A stretch of DNA of 12,367 bases from DASUAO01 sp046484625 (GTDB lineage: Bacteria; Actinomycetota; Acidimicrobiia; IMCC26256; PALSA-555): the NCBI GenBank assembly GCA_046484625.1, contig JAWOIO010000150.1:1-12367 (forward strand), written 5' to 3'. Numbering within the stretch: position 1 is the first letter of the stretch; each line of letters opens with the position of its first letter. The translations under genes and the position numbers were made by a program. Shown piece after piece: positions 1 to 5,381 of this stretch. A model generated the notes under the pieces. It did no database searches. It worked only from the letters and a program-made list of their open reading frames with translations, and was not told the origin of the DNA.

Positions 1-1
1 G

Positions 2-67
2 GTTCAACGCGTTAGCAAGATCGCCGTTGAAGGGTTCCAGATCGAGGCGATCCAGATGGCAGTGTGA
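2..67 (+). CDS. C-terminal end of an upstream gene, unknown product (partial)
   Basis: The frame starting at base 2 is open to a TGA at 65-67 and encodes 21 residues ending in IEAIQMAV. The nadE start codon follows the stop with no spacer and in the same reading frame, so the two genes look co-transcribed. The tail is too short to assign a family. It does not resemble the end of a nitrilase domain, which might have been expected upstream of a NAD synthetase domain. The coding call rests only on the open frame and the tight junction. Confidence 0.4.
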   Translation, partial: VQRVSKIAVEGFQIEAIQMAV

Positions 68-958
68 GTGCACGACGGCACGGCCACACCCGTCGTCGCG
101 AGCGCGCTCGACGCCGACCACGAGGTGTACGAAGCGTTGGTCGTGGGGACGCGCGACTACGTCCGCAAGAACGGCTTCACGGAGACCGTCATCGGGCTCT
201 CGGGTGGGATCGACTCGGCGTTGGTTGCCGCGATCGCGACCGACGCGCTCGGGCCGGAGAACGTCGTGGGCGTCATGATGCCGTCGCGGTTCTCCAGTGA
301 GGGGAGCGTCGCCGACTCCGCGGCGCTCGCGGCGAACCTCGGGATCCGGACGCTCACGATCCCCATCGAGCCGGCGCACCAGGCGTTCCTCGAGATGCTC
401 GCCGAGCCGTTCGCGGGGCTGGAGCCCGGCCTGGCCGAGGAGAACGTACAGGCGCGCGTGCGGGGCACGATCCTGATGACGCTCTCGAACAAGCTGGGGT
501 GGCTCGTCCTCACCACGGGGAACAAGAGCGAGATGGCCGTCGGGTACGCCACGCTCTACGGCGACATGGCCGGCGGGTACGCGGTCGTCAAGGACGTCCC
601 GAAGCTCCTCGTCTATGCCCTCTGCCGTGACCGCAACACCCGAGCCGGACGGACCCTGATCCCGACGTCGATCCTCGACAAGCCACCGAGCGCCGAGCTG
701 CGCCCCGACCAGCTCGACATCGACTCCCTCCCCGCGTACGAGGTCCTCGACCCGATCATCGAGGGCTACGTGGAGGACGACAAGTCGATTGCCGACCTCG
801 AGGCCGAGGGCCACGACCCGGAGACCGTCCGTCGAGTCGCCGCGCTCATCGATCGCAACGAGTACAAGCGGCGACAGGCACCTCCCGGCGTGCGGGTGTC
901 ACCGAAGGCCTTCGGCAAGGACCGTCGGCTCCCGATCACCAACCGCTGGCCCGGCTGA
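68..958 (+). CDS. nadE: NAD+ synthase, synthetase domain only
   Basis: This 296-residue enzyme of the N-type ATP pyrophosphatase family adenylates nicotinate adenine dinucleotide and amidates it to NAD+ in the cytoplasm. The PP-loop SGGIDS is at residues 45-50. Further family blocks are MPSRFSSE (71-78), TTGNKSE (149-155) then GYATLYGDMAGG (159-170), the DSLPAYEVLD block (219-228), and a C-terminal RNEYKRRQAPPG (263-274) to ITNRW. These blocks resemble the synthetase half of glutamine-dependent NadE more than the short ammonia-dependent E. coli type, yet there is no N-terminal nitrilase-like glutaminase domain. Ammonia must come from solution or a separate subunit. The start is a GTG directly after the upstream stop; no strong ribosome site is seen, suggesting translational coupling. 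Confidence 0.93.
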   Translation: MHDGTATPVVASALDADHEVYEALVVGTRDYVRKNGFTETVIGLSGGIDSALVAAIATDALGPENVVGVMMPSRFSSEGSVADSAALAANLGIRTLTIPIEPAHQAFLEMLAEPFAGLEPGLAEENVQARVRGTILMTLSNKLGWLVLTTGNKSEMAVGYATLYGDMAGGYAVVKDVPKLLVYALCRDRNTRAGRTLIPTSILDKPPSAELRPDQLDIDSLPAYEVLDPIIEGYVEDDKSIADLEAEGHDPETVRRVAALIDRNEYKRRQAPPGVRVSPKAFGKDRRLPITNRWPG

Positions 959-969
959 TCGTCGGCCAC

Positions 970-1875
970 GTGAAGCGCTACCGCGCCGAAGGCGCGTTGG
1001 TCGTTGCCGCCTTCTTCTTCGGCGTCACCTTCCCGCTCGTGCGCAACGCGCTCGAGGACGTCACGCCGTTCGGGTACCTGGCGCTGCGGTTCGGGATCGC
1101 CGTGCTCGTCCTCGCGCCGTTCGCAGTCGCGATCACCCGCTCGCAGGGCGAGCCCCGACGGATGCTGGTCCGCGCCGGCGCGCTCGCGGGGGTCCTGCTG
1201 TTCGGCGGCTACGCGACCCAGACGGTGGGACTCCAGTACACGTCGCCGTCGACGTCGGCCTTCATCACGGGACTCTACGTGTGCTTCACCCCCATCATCG
1301 AGGCTGCCGTGCGTCGCCACCTGCCGTCGCGTTGGGTGATCGGCGGCATCGTGATCGCCACCGGCGGGCTGTTCCTGCTCACGGGAGCCGACCTCACGTT
1401 CGGGAAGGGCGAGGCGTGGACGCTCGCCTGCGCGGCGATCTTCGCCACGTGGATCGTGTACCAGGGCGGGTACGCGAACCGCCTGCACCCCATCCCGTTC
1501 ACCACGGTCCAGATGGCGGTGGTGGCGACGCTGGCGCTCCCGGCGACGGGGGTGCAGGGGACCGGCGACCTCACGACGCTCGCGCTCTTCGCGGCCGCGT
1601 TCACCGGGATCGCCTGCTCGGCGGTCGCGCTCTCGCTCCAGCTCTACGGTCAGCGCCGGATCGCACCGAGTCGGGCGGCGCTCATCCTCCTCTCGGAGCC
1701 GGTGTTCGCCGCGATGGCGGGATATGTCGACGGCGAACGACTCGGCCTCGTGGCGGTCGGCGGGGCGGCCCTGATCCTCGCCGGGATCGGCCTCACGGAG
1801 TTCGGTCCCGGGCGCCGCGCGGCCGACGCCGACAACGTCCACGCCGAGGACGAGCTCGAGGCCCACCTGCGTTGA
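970..1875 (+). CDS. EamA/DMT-superfamily membrane transporter
   Basis: The 301-residue protein is hydrophobic throughout and has two tandem EamA repeats (roughly residues 7-137 and 148-279), consistent with the ten-helix drug/metabolite transporter fold. Each repeat contains the family's Pro-marked helix: residues 90-110, with S-P-S-T-S then F-T-P-I-I, and residues 229-252, with I-A-P-S-R-A then S-E-P-V-F-A. The C-terminal tail (281-301) is charged and probably cytoplasmic. The GTG start lies 11 bases after nadE, so it is probably in the same transcript; no clear Shine-Dalgarno is visible. Substrates in this family range from amino acids to nucleotides and metabolites, and nothing here fixes this one. 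A link to NAD precursor export or uptake is only suggested by position. Confidence 0.85.
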   Translation: MKRYRAEGALVVAAFFFGVTFPLVRNALEDVTPFGYLALRFGIAVLVLAPFAVAITRSQGEPRRMLVRAGALAGVLLFGGYATQTVGLQYTSPSTSAFITGLYVCFTPIIEAAVRRHLPSRWVIGGIVIATGGLFLLTGADLTFGKGEAWTLACAAIFATWIVYQGGYANRLHPIPFTTVQMAVVATLALPATGVQGTGDLTTLALFAAAFTGIACSAVALSLQLYGQRRIAPSRAALILLSEPVFAAMAGYVDGERLGLVAVGGAALILAGIGLTEFGPGRRAADADNVHAEDELEAHLR

Positions 1876-1891
1876 CGGCGCGCCCAGGACC

Positions 1892-1897
1892 TATCGT
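1892..1897 (+). promoter_or_regulatory. Candidate -10 element (TATCGT) of a leaderless promoter
   Basis: TATCGT fits the actinobacterial -10 pattern TANNNT. Seven bases separate it from the GTG at 1905, which would put the transcription start at or next to the start codon. The same layout occurs before three other genes in the window. No convincing -35 element is seen. Confidence 0.4.
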
Positions 1898-1904
1898 CGG
1901 ACCC

Positions 1905-2354
1905 GTGCCCGGGATGACGCTCCTCGAGTCCGCCCGCCGCCTCGGCACGACTGTCTGGGTGGAGCAGCGCCTGTTCGAGGTGCTGGGCGGCTGGGTCCGC
2001 GCCGCGAGCGACGTTGCGCTGGCGCTCGAGCTGGCGACGGTGGCTCGCCATCACGCCGCGCACGCGCTCCAACTCTCGGCCCTGCTCCCGGATACCAGGG
2101 ATCACGAGCCGGCCGAGCTGGTGTCGCCTCCGCCGGGCGAGGACGACCTCTGGGACGCCGTCACGAGGGCGCCCACGCCCGAAGCGGGGCTCTCGGTCGT
2201 CGTCGGCCCCGCGCTCTCGGGGCATCTCGGCTCACTGGAGTCGTGGCTGGGGGACGCATCGCCGGTGCGGGACGGGCCGGGGATCCGGGTCGTCTCTGCG
2301 GTGCTGGCCGCGGACCGCAGCGATCGGGAGCGGCTCGCAGCGTTCGCACCGTGA
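1905..2354 (+). CDS. Hypothetical helical protein, 149 aa
   Basis: I do not recognise this protein. Residues about 5-62 are strongly helical, with a pattern recalling ferritin-like or other four-helix proteins: V-E-Q-R near the N-terminus and A-R-H-H-A-A-H-A at the end of the second helix. The second half is Pro/Gly-rich with a helical end. There is no signal peptide or membrane segment. The frame stays open well upstream, but that extension is Arg/Pro-rich shadow sequence over the transporter gene. I chose GTG 1905 because of the TATCGT element 7 bases before it; ATG 1914, three codons later, is the alternative. The gene starts 29 bases after the transporter. Function unknown. Confidence 0.65.
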   Translation: MPGMTLLESARRLGTTVWVEQRLFEVLGGWVRAASDVALALELATVARHHAAHALQLSALLPDTRDHEPAELVSPPPGEDDLWDAVTRAPTPEAGLSVVVGPALSGHLGSLESWLGDASPVRDGPGIRVVSAVLAADRSDRERLAAFAP

Positions 2355-2593
2355 ACGCGAGGGACCGGCCGACCGGGTGGCCCGGTACCGTCGATGGCCC
2401 CGAGGGCGGAGTCCCCCGCTTGACGGCACCCATATGGTACGGGGGGCGAATCCACAAGATGTAGGGAACAGAAGGCCCACGCCCAAGGTTTTCCACAGCA
2501 CAGCCGCCCCACTGCACCATTGCTCCACAGCAGCACCTTCCCGAGCAGGCTCTCGGGAAGGCAAGGCATCGGACTCGCGAAAGGCTTGCCCCC
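2355..2593 (+). promoter_or_regulatory. Non-coding leader and probable promoter region of the sigma factor gene
   Basis: These 239 bases hold no supported gene. Candidate promoter pieces are TTGACG (2420-2425), TACCGT (2386-2391) and TATGGT (2433-2438). TTGACG and TATGGT are only 7 bases apart, so they cannot be one normal promoter. If transcription starts near 2440 the leader is about 150 bases. It then contains a short repeat of CCACAGCA (2493-2500 and 2525-2532), a perfect hairpin (2536-2561), a second possible pairing (2560-2565 with 2585-2590), and a ribosome-site-like AAAGG (2580-2584). Confidence 0.35.
2536..2561 (+). promoter_or_regulatory. Perfect 10-bp hairpin in the sigma factor leader
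   Basis: CCTTCCCGAG (2536-2545) pairs without mismatch with CTCGGGAAGG (2552-2561) around the 6-base loop CAGGCT. No T-run follows, so a standard terminator is unlikely. It ends 32 bases before the GTG start. Its last two bases are shared with a competing pairing, GGCAAG (2560-2565) with CTTGCC (2585-2590), whose loop would contain the AAAGG ribosome site. A role in translation control or RNA stability is inference. Confidence 0.45.
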
Positions 2594-3535
2594 GTGGCGA
2601 AGGAGCGCGTCGAGCGGGATGAGGAAGATCTCGTCCGGCTCTACCTCACGGACATCGGGCAGTACCCCCTGCTCACGAAGGACGACGAGGTCCGCCTCGC
2701 CCAGGCGATCGAAGCCGGGAACGCGGCGCGCGAGGAGTTCGAGAACACCCCGGCCAAGAAGCTCACGCCGGCGAAGAAGCGCGAGCTCAAGCGAACCGGC
2801 CGCCAGGGTGATCAGGCCCAGCGGACCTTCGTCCAGTCGAACCTGCGGCTGGTCGTGTCGATCGCGAAGAAGTACCAGGCGTCGGGTCTCCCGCTCCTCG
2901 ACCTGATCCAGGAGGGCAACCTCGGGCTCATGCACGCCGTCGAGAAGTTCGACTGGCGCAAGGGCTTCAAGTTCTCCACCTACGCGACGTGGTGGATCCG
3001 TCAGGCCATCACGCGTGGGATCGCCAACACTGGCCGCACGATCCGGCTCCCGGTCCACGCCGGTGACACGCTCGCTCGGCTCCAGAAGGCCCGCTCCCGG
3101 CTGGAGCTCAAGCTCGGCCGTCCGGCCACGCTCGCCGAGCTTGCGGCCGAGGTCGAGATGCCCGAGGACAAGGTGACCGAAGCGCTGCGCTTCGCTGCGG
3201 AGCCGCTGTCGCTGTCGGAGCCCCTGCGCGAGGACGGCGACGCGGAGCTCGGCGACATCGTCGAGGACCGGTCGGCAGAGTCCCCGTTCGAGGTGGCGGC
3301 CACCGCGCTCCTCCCCGAAGAGATCGAGAAGCTGCTCACTCCCCTCGACGAGCGGGAGCGCCAGATCCTGGCCCTGCGCTTCGGGCTCGACCGCGGCGAG
3401 CCGCGGACGCTCGAGGAGGTCGGCGAGTACTTCAACCTCACGCGCGAGCGCATCCGCCAGATCGAGGCCCGCGCGATGAGCAAGCTCCGGCACCCGTCCG
3501 CCGACACTGGCGCCCGCGACCTCCTCGCGGTCTGA
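2594..3535 (+). CDS. RNA polymerase sigma-70 factor (group 2-like)
   Basis: This 313-residue sigma factor has region 1.2 (about 8-42, D-L-V-R-L-Y-L-T-D-I-G), regions 2.1-2.4 (about 79-140, including NLRLVVSIAKKYQ, DLIQEGNLGL, KFSTYATWWIRQAITR), region 3 (about 147-210) and region 4 (about 240-300). Its region 4.2 helix-turn-helix carries LTRERIRQIEARAMSKLRH. It lacks the acidic region 1.1 and long N-terminal extension of most primary sigma factors, so I call it SigB/HrdB-like group 2; a primary role cannot be excluded. A Lys-rich insert (T-P-A-K-K twice, 52-62) follows region 1.2. After the 2.4 helix the usual A-D-Q-A/S is A-N-T-G (144-147). The GTG start has AAAGG 9 bases upstream. selC follows 59 bases after the stop. 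Confidence 0.93.
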   Translation: MAKERVERDEEDLVRLYLTDIGQYPLLTKDDEVRLAQAIEAGNAAREEFENTPAKKLTPAKKRELKRTGRQGDQAQRTFVQSNLRLVVSIAKKYQASGLPLLDLIQEGNLGLMHAVEKFDWRKGFKFSTYATWWIRQAITRGIANTGRTIRLPVHAGDTLARLQKARSRLELKLGRPATLAELAAEVEMPEDKVTEALRFAAEPLSLSEPLREDGDAELGDIVEDRSAESPFEVAATALLPEEIEKLLTPLDERERQILALRFGLDRGEPRTLEEVGEYFNLTRERIRQIEARAMSKLRHPSADTGARDLLAV

Positions 3536-3570
3536 CCGGCTCGCGGTCTGACCGGCTCGCGGTCTGACCG
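3524..3570 (+). repeat. Three tandem copies with 16-base period over the sigma gene's 3' end
   Basis: The 15-base core CTCGCGGTCTGACCG occurs exactly at 3524-3538, 3540-3554 and 3556-3570, giving a 16-base period. The first copy contains the sigma factor's stop codon. Because 16 is not a multiple of three, the TGA in each copy (3533, 3549, 3565) falls in a different frame, so stops exist in all three frames. The copies are perfect apart from the period's edge base, which suggests recent duplication by slippage. Confidence 0.9.
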
Positions 3571-3594
3571 CTTCAGGGGTGCCAGACTCGCCCC

Positions 3595-3685
3595 GGAGGT
3601 GAACGGGGTCTGGTGGCCCCCCTCGTCTTCAAAACGAGTGGGACGGGCGAACCCCGTCCGGTGGGTTCGATTCCTGCCACCTCCG
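3595..3685 (+). tRNA. selC: tRNA-Sec (anticodon TCA)
   Basis: This folds as a bacterial selenocysteine tRNA. The acceptor GGAGGTG (3595-3601) pairs with CACCTCC (3678-3684), with discriminator G at 3685. The D-stem is 6 bp, GGGGTC/GGCCCC (3605-3610, 3615-3620), with a 4-base TGGT loop; this long D-stem is diagnostic of tRNA-Sec. The anticodon stem is CTCGT/ACGAG with loop CTTCAAA, TCA at 3629-3631. The long variable arm pairs 3641-3647 with 3653-3659. The T-arm is GTGGG/CCTGC around TTCGATT. CCA is not encoded (CGA follows). Only 12 bases lie between T-loop and discriminator, against 13 in E. coli selC, and A3602 has no Watson-Crick partner. It implies SelA, SelB and SelD elsewhere in the genome. 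No separate promoter is evident; read-through from the sigma gene is plausible. Confidence 0.9.
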
Positions 3686-3717
3686 CGATCTGGCACCTCC
3701 GCGATCTGGCACCTCCG
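3678..3717 (+). repeat. 16-base tandem repeat of the selC 3' end (2.5 copies)
   Basis: CACCTCCGCGATCTGG occurs at 3678-3693 and 3694-3709, and its first 8 bases recur at 3710-3717. The unit starts exactly at the 3' acceptor strand of tRNA-Sec, so there are three copies of CACCTCC able to pair with the tRNA's 5' GGAGGTG. The core CGCGATCTG differs at one base from CGCGGTCTG in the repeat on the other side of the tRNA. Confidence 0.9.
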
Positions 3718-3718
3718 T

Positions 3719-3737
3719 GGCCGGCTCGAGCGCGGCC
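3719..3737. terminator. Weak candidate hairpin between convergent selC and ppk2
   Basis: GGCCG (3719-3723) can pair with CGGCC (3733-3737) over a loop containing the palindrome GCTCGAGC. It lies between two genes that converge, where a bidirectional terminator is expected, but the stem is only 5 bp and no T-run follows. Confidence 0.2.
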
Positions 3738-3741
3738 TGGT

Positions 3742-4557
3742 TCAGCGCGCTGGCCCGTCGGCGACCAGGCTCGCCGCGCGGTCCGGGACGTAGTGGTTGG
3801 TGTCCTGGGACGGCCGGACGTAGCCCTGGTCCCCCTGGCGTGGCGAGAGCTCCAAGTGGGGCTCCAGGACGTCGGTGTAGGGGACGGTCGAGAGCAAGTG
3901 CGCGATGCAGTTGATGCGCGCCCGCCGCTTGTCGTCCGCGTCGACGACGTTCCACCGCGAGTTGGCCAAGTCCGTGTGCACGAACATCGTGTCCTTCGCC
4001 CGGGAGTACTCGACCCAGCGGTTGCGGGACTCGAGGTCCATGGGGCTGAGCTTCCAGCGCTTGAGCGGATTCGTGATCCGCGACTGGAACCGACGCTCCT
4101 GTTCGTCGTCGCTCACGGAGAACCAGTACTTCACGAGCACGATGCCGTCGTCGATGAGCATGCGCTCGAACTCGGGGCACTGTCGGAGGAACCGCGCGTA
4201 CTCCTCGTCGGTGCAGAACCCCATCACGTGCTCGACGCCGGCCCGGTTGTACCAGGAGCGGTCGAAGAGCACGACCTCACCCGCCGCGGGGAGGTGGGCC
4301 ACGTACCGCTGGAAGTACCACTGGGACCGCTCCCGCTCCGTCGGTGCAGGGAGCGCGGCGACGCGCACGACGCGCGGGTTGAGGTACTGCATGATCCGGG
4401 TGATCGTGCCGCCCTTGCCGGCCGCGTCACGGCCCTCGAACAGCACGGCGACCCGCGCACCGGTGGCGCGTACCCACTCCTGCATCTTCACGAGCTCGAC
4501 CTGCAAACGCGCGAGCTCGGCTTCGTAGACCGCGAGAGGGAGCCGCTTCTTCGCCAC
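3742..4557 (-). CDS. ppk2: Polyphosphate kinase 2, class I type
   Basis: This 271-residue cytoplasmic enzyme of the PPK2 family transfers phosphate between polyphosphate and nucleoside diphosphates; class I members commonly make NTP from NDP. The Walker A loop GRDAAGKGG is at 42-50, the Walker B segment LFDRSWYNRAG at 97-107, and the basic lid KRWKLSPMDLESRNRW at 166-181, followed by VEYSRAKD (182-189). Its one-domain length fits class I or III, and the lid and T-P/Y-W-F-S-V-S-D segments look like class I actinobacterial members. The GTG start lies 20 bases after the rhomboid stop, so it can be in that operon, but a TACCGT element 8 bases upstream suggests an additional leaderless promoter. 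Confidence 0.92.
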   Translation of the reverse strand: MAKKRLPLAVYEAELARLQVELVKMQEWVRATGARVAVLFEGRDAAGKGGTITRIMQYLNPRVVRVAALPAPTERERSQWYFQRYVAHLPAAGEVVLFDRSWYNRAGVEHVMGFCTDEEYARFLRQCPEFERMLIDDGIVLVKYWFSVSDDEQERRFQSRITNPLKRWKLSPMDLESRNRWVEYSRAKDTMFVHTDLANSRWNVVDADDKRRARINCIAHLLSTVPYTDVLEPHLELSPRQGDQGYVRPSQDTNHYVPDRAASLVADGPAR

Positions 4558-4565
4558 GGCGGGTC

Positions 4566-4571
4566 ACGGTA
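4566..4571 (-). promoter_or_regulatory. Candidate -10 element (TACCGT) of a leaderless ppk2 promoter
   Basis: On the minus strand TACCGT is followed by 8 bases and then the ppk2 GTG. It sits inside the 20-base gap after the rhomboid gene, so ppk2 could be transcribed separately from its operon. No -35 element is recognised. Confidence 0.4.
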
Positions 4572-4577
4572 CCCGCG

Positions 4578-5381
4578 TCACGCTGGAGCGGCGACCGGCG
4601 CGGGGAGCGACTGCGCGGCGCGGCGGTCCTGGCGGCGCCACCAGAGTCCCACCACGACCCCGAACGCGAACCCGCCGACGTGGGCTGCCCACGCGATCCC
4701 GGAGTCGCCGCTCACGAGGAAGAACTGCTGGCCGATCCAGACCAGGAGCAGCCAGATGGCCTCGACCTTGCGCAGGAGGATCGGCCCGAGGAACACCACG
4801 GTCTTGATGCGCGCCGTCGGCCAGCAGATCAGGTAGGCGCCCATCACCGCCGCGATCGCGCCGGATGCGCCGATGATCGGCACGGTCGACGAGGGGTCGA
4901 TCGCGACGTGCGCGGCGGTCGCGGCGAGCCCGCCCGCGAGGTAGAGGAGGAGGTACCGCCACCAGCCCCGTCGCTCCTCGACGTTGTTGCCGAACACCCA
5001 CAGGAACAGCATGTTGCCGAACAGGTGCGGGATGCTGCCGTGCAGGAACATGGTGAGGAACAGTGCGAGCACGACCGACTTGCCGGGGGAATACTTCGGA
5101 CCGTCGCGCTCCGAGCACGCGCTGCCGTCGCCGTCCACGAAGGTCGCGCGGTACTCACGTTCGGTGAGTGGCCGGAGACGCAACAGCTCGCACGGGATCG
5201 CCGCGTTCTCGACGACGAACCGCAGGTCCTCCTGGTCGATGCGCTCGACGAAGCCTTCCCAGCGCAGGGATGGCGCGCCAGTGGGTTGCACCGCGAAGTA
5301 CACGACGATGCACATGGCGATGAGGAGGAGCGTGACCCAGGGCCGGCGCGTGACAGGGTTCTCGTCCGAGATGGGGATCAT
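4578..5381 (-). CDS. Rhomboid-family intramembrane serine protease
   Basis: This 267-residue protein has the rhomboid core: a first membrane helix (about 15-32), a soluble Cys-containing loop (35-100), H-G-S-I-P-H-L-F-G-N-M at 114-123, and the catalytic dyad Ser173 in G-A-S-G-A (171-175) and His234 in A-A-H-V-G-G-F-A-F-G (232-241). The N-terminal P-I-S-D-E-N-P motif is common in bacterial rhomboids. The protease cleaves membrane-spanning substrates within the bilayer; the substrate is unknown. The ATG overlaps the TGA of the upstream DUF3093-like gene in ATGA, so translation is probably coupled. The Cys64/Cys89 loop between helix 1 and helix 2 is longer than in minimal rhomboids. Confidence 0.93.
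   Translation of the reverse strand: MIPISDENPVTRRPWVTLLLIAMCIVVYFAVQPTGAPSLRWEGFVERIDQEDLRFVVENAAIPCELLRLRPLTEREYRATFVDGDGSACSERDGPKYSPGKSVVLALFLTMFLHGSIPHLFGNMLFLWVFGNNVEERRGWWRYLLLYLAGGLAATAAHVAIDPSSTVPIIGASGAIAAVMGAYLICWPTARIKTVVFLGPILLRKVEAIWLLLVWIGQQFFLVSGDSGIAWAAHVGGFAFGVVVGLWWRRQDRRAAQSLPAPVAAPA

Noticed and set aside
65..67. TGA as a selenocysteine codon joining the upstream gene to nadE
   Set aside because: The preceding residues show no redox motif, nadE is complete from its own GTG, and nothing but a chance-compatible hairpin supports it.
766..1866. Long minus-strand frame opposite the transporter gene
   Set aside because: Arg/Glu/Gly-rich translation with no motifs, fully antisense to a clear membrane protein; a codon-bias shadow in GC-rich DNA.
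789..1904. Long N-terminal extension of the 149-residue protein
   Set aside because: Its translation is Arg/Pro-rich and overlaps nadE and the transporter in another frame; the likely start is GTG 1905.
2420..2438. TTGACG and TATGGT as one sigma-70 promoter
   Set aside because: The spacer would be only 7 bases; they may be parts of separate signals.
2489..2497. TTTTCCACA resembling a DnaA box
   Set aside because: A single site one base off consensus, with no cluster, AT-rich segment or dnaA/dnaN gene; not enough for an origin.
2102..3493. Minus-strand frame of 463 codons over the sigma factor
   Set aside because: Antisense to a sigma factor with full motifs; no recognisable domain.
3524..3717. 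The flanking repeats as a CRISPR array
   Set aside because: Units of 16 bases are directly adjacent with no spacers, and no cas genes are present.
3613..4836. Plus-strand frame starting inside selC and crossing ppk2
   Set aside because: Overlaps a tRNA and is antisense to a clear PPK2; low-complexity translation.
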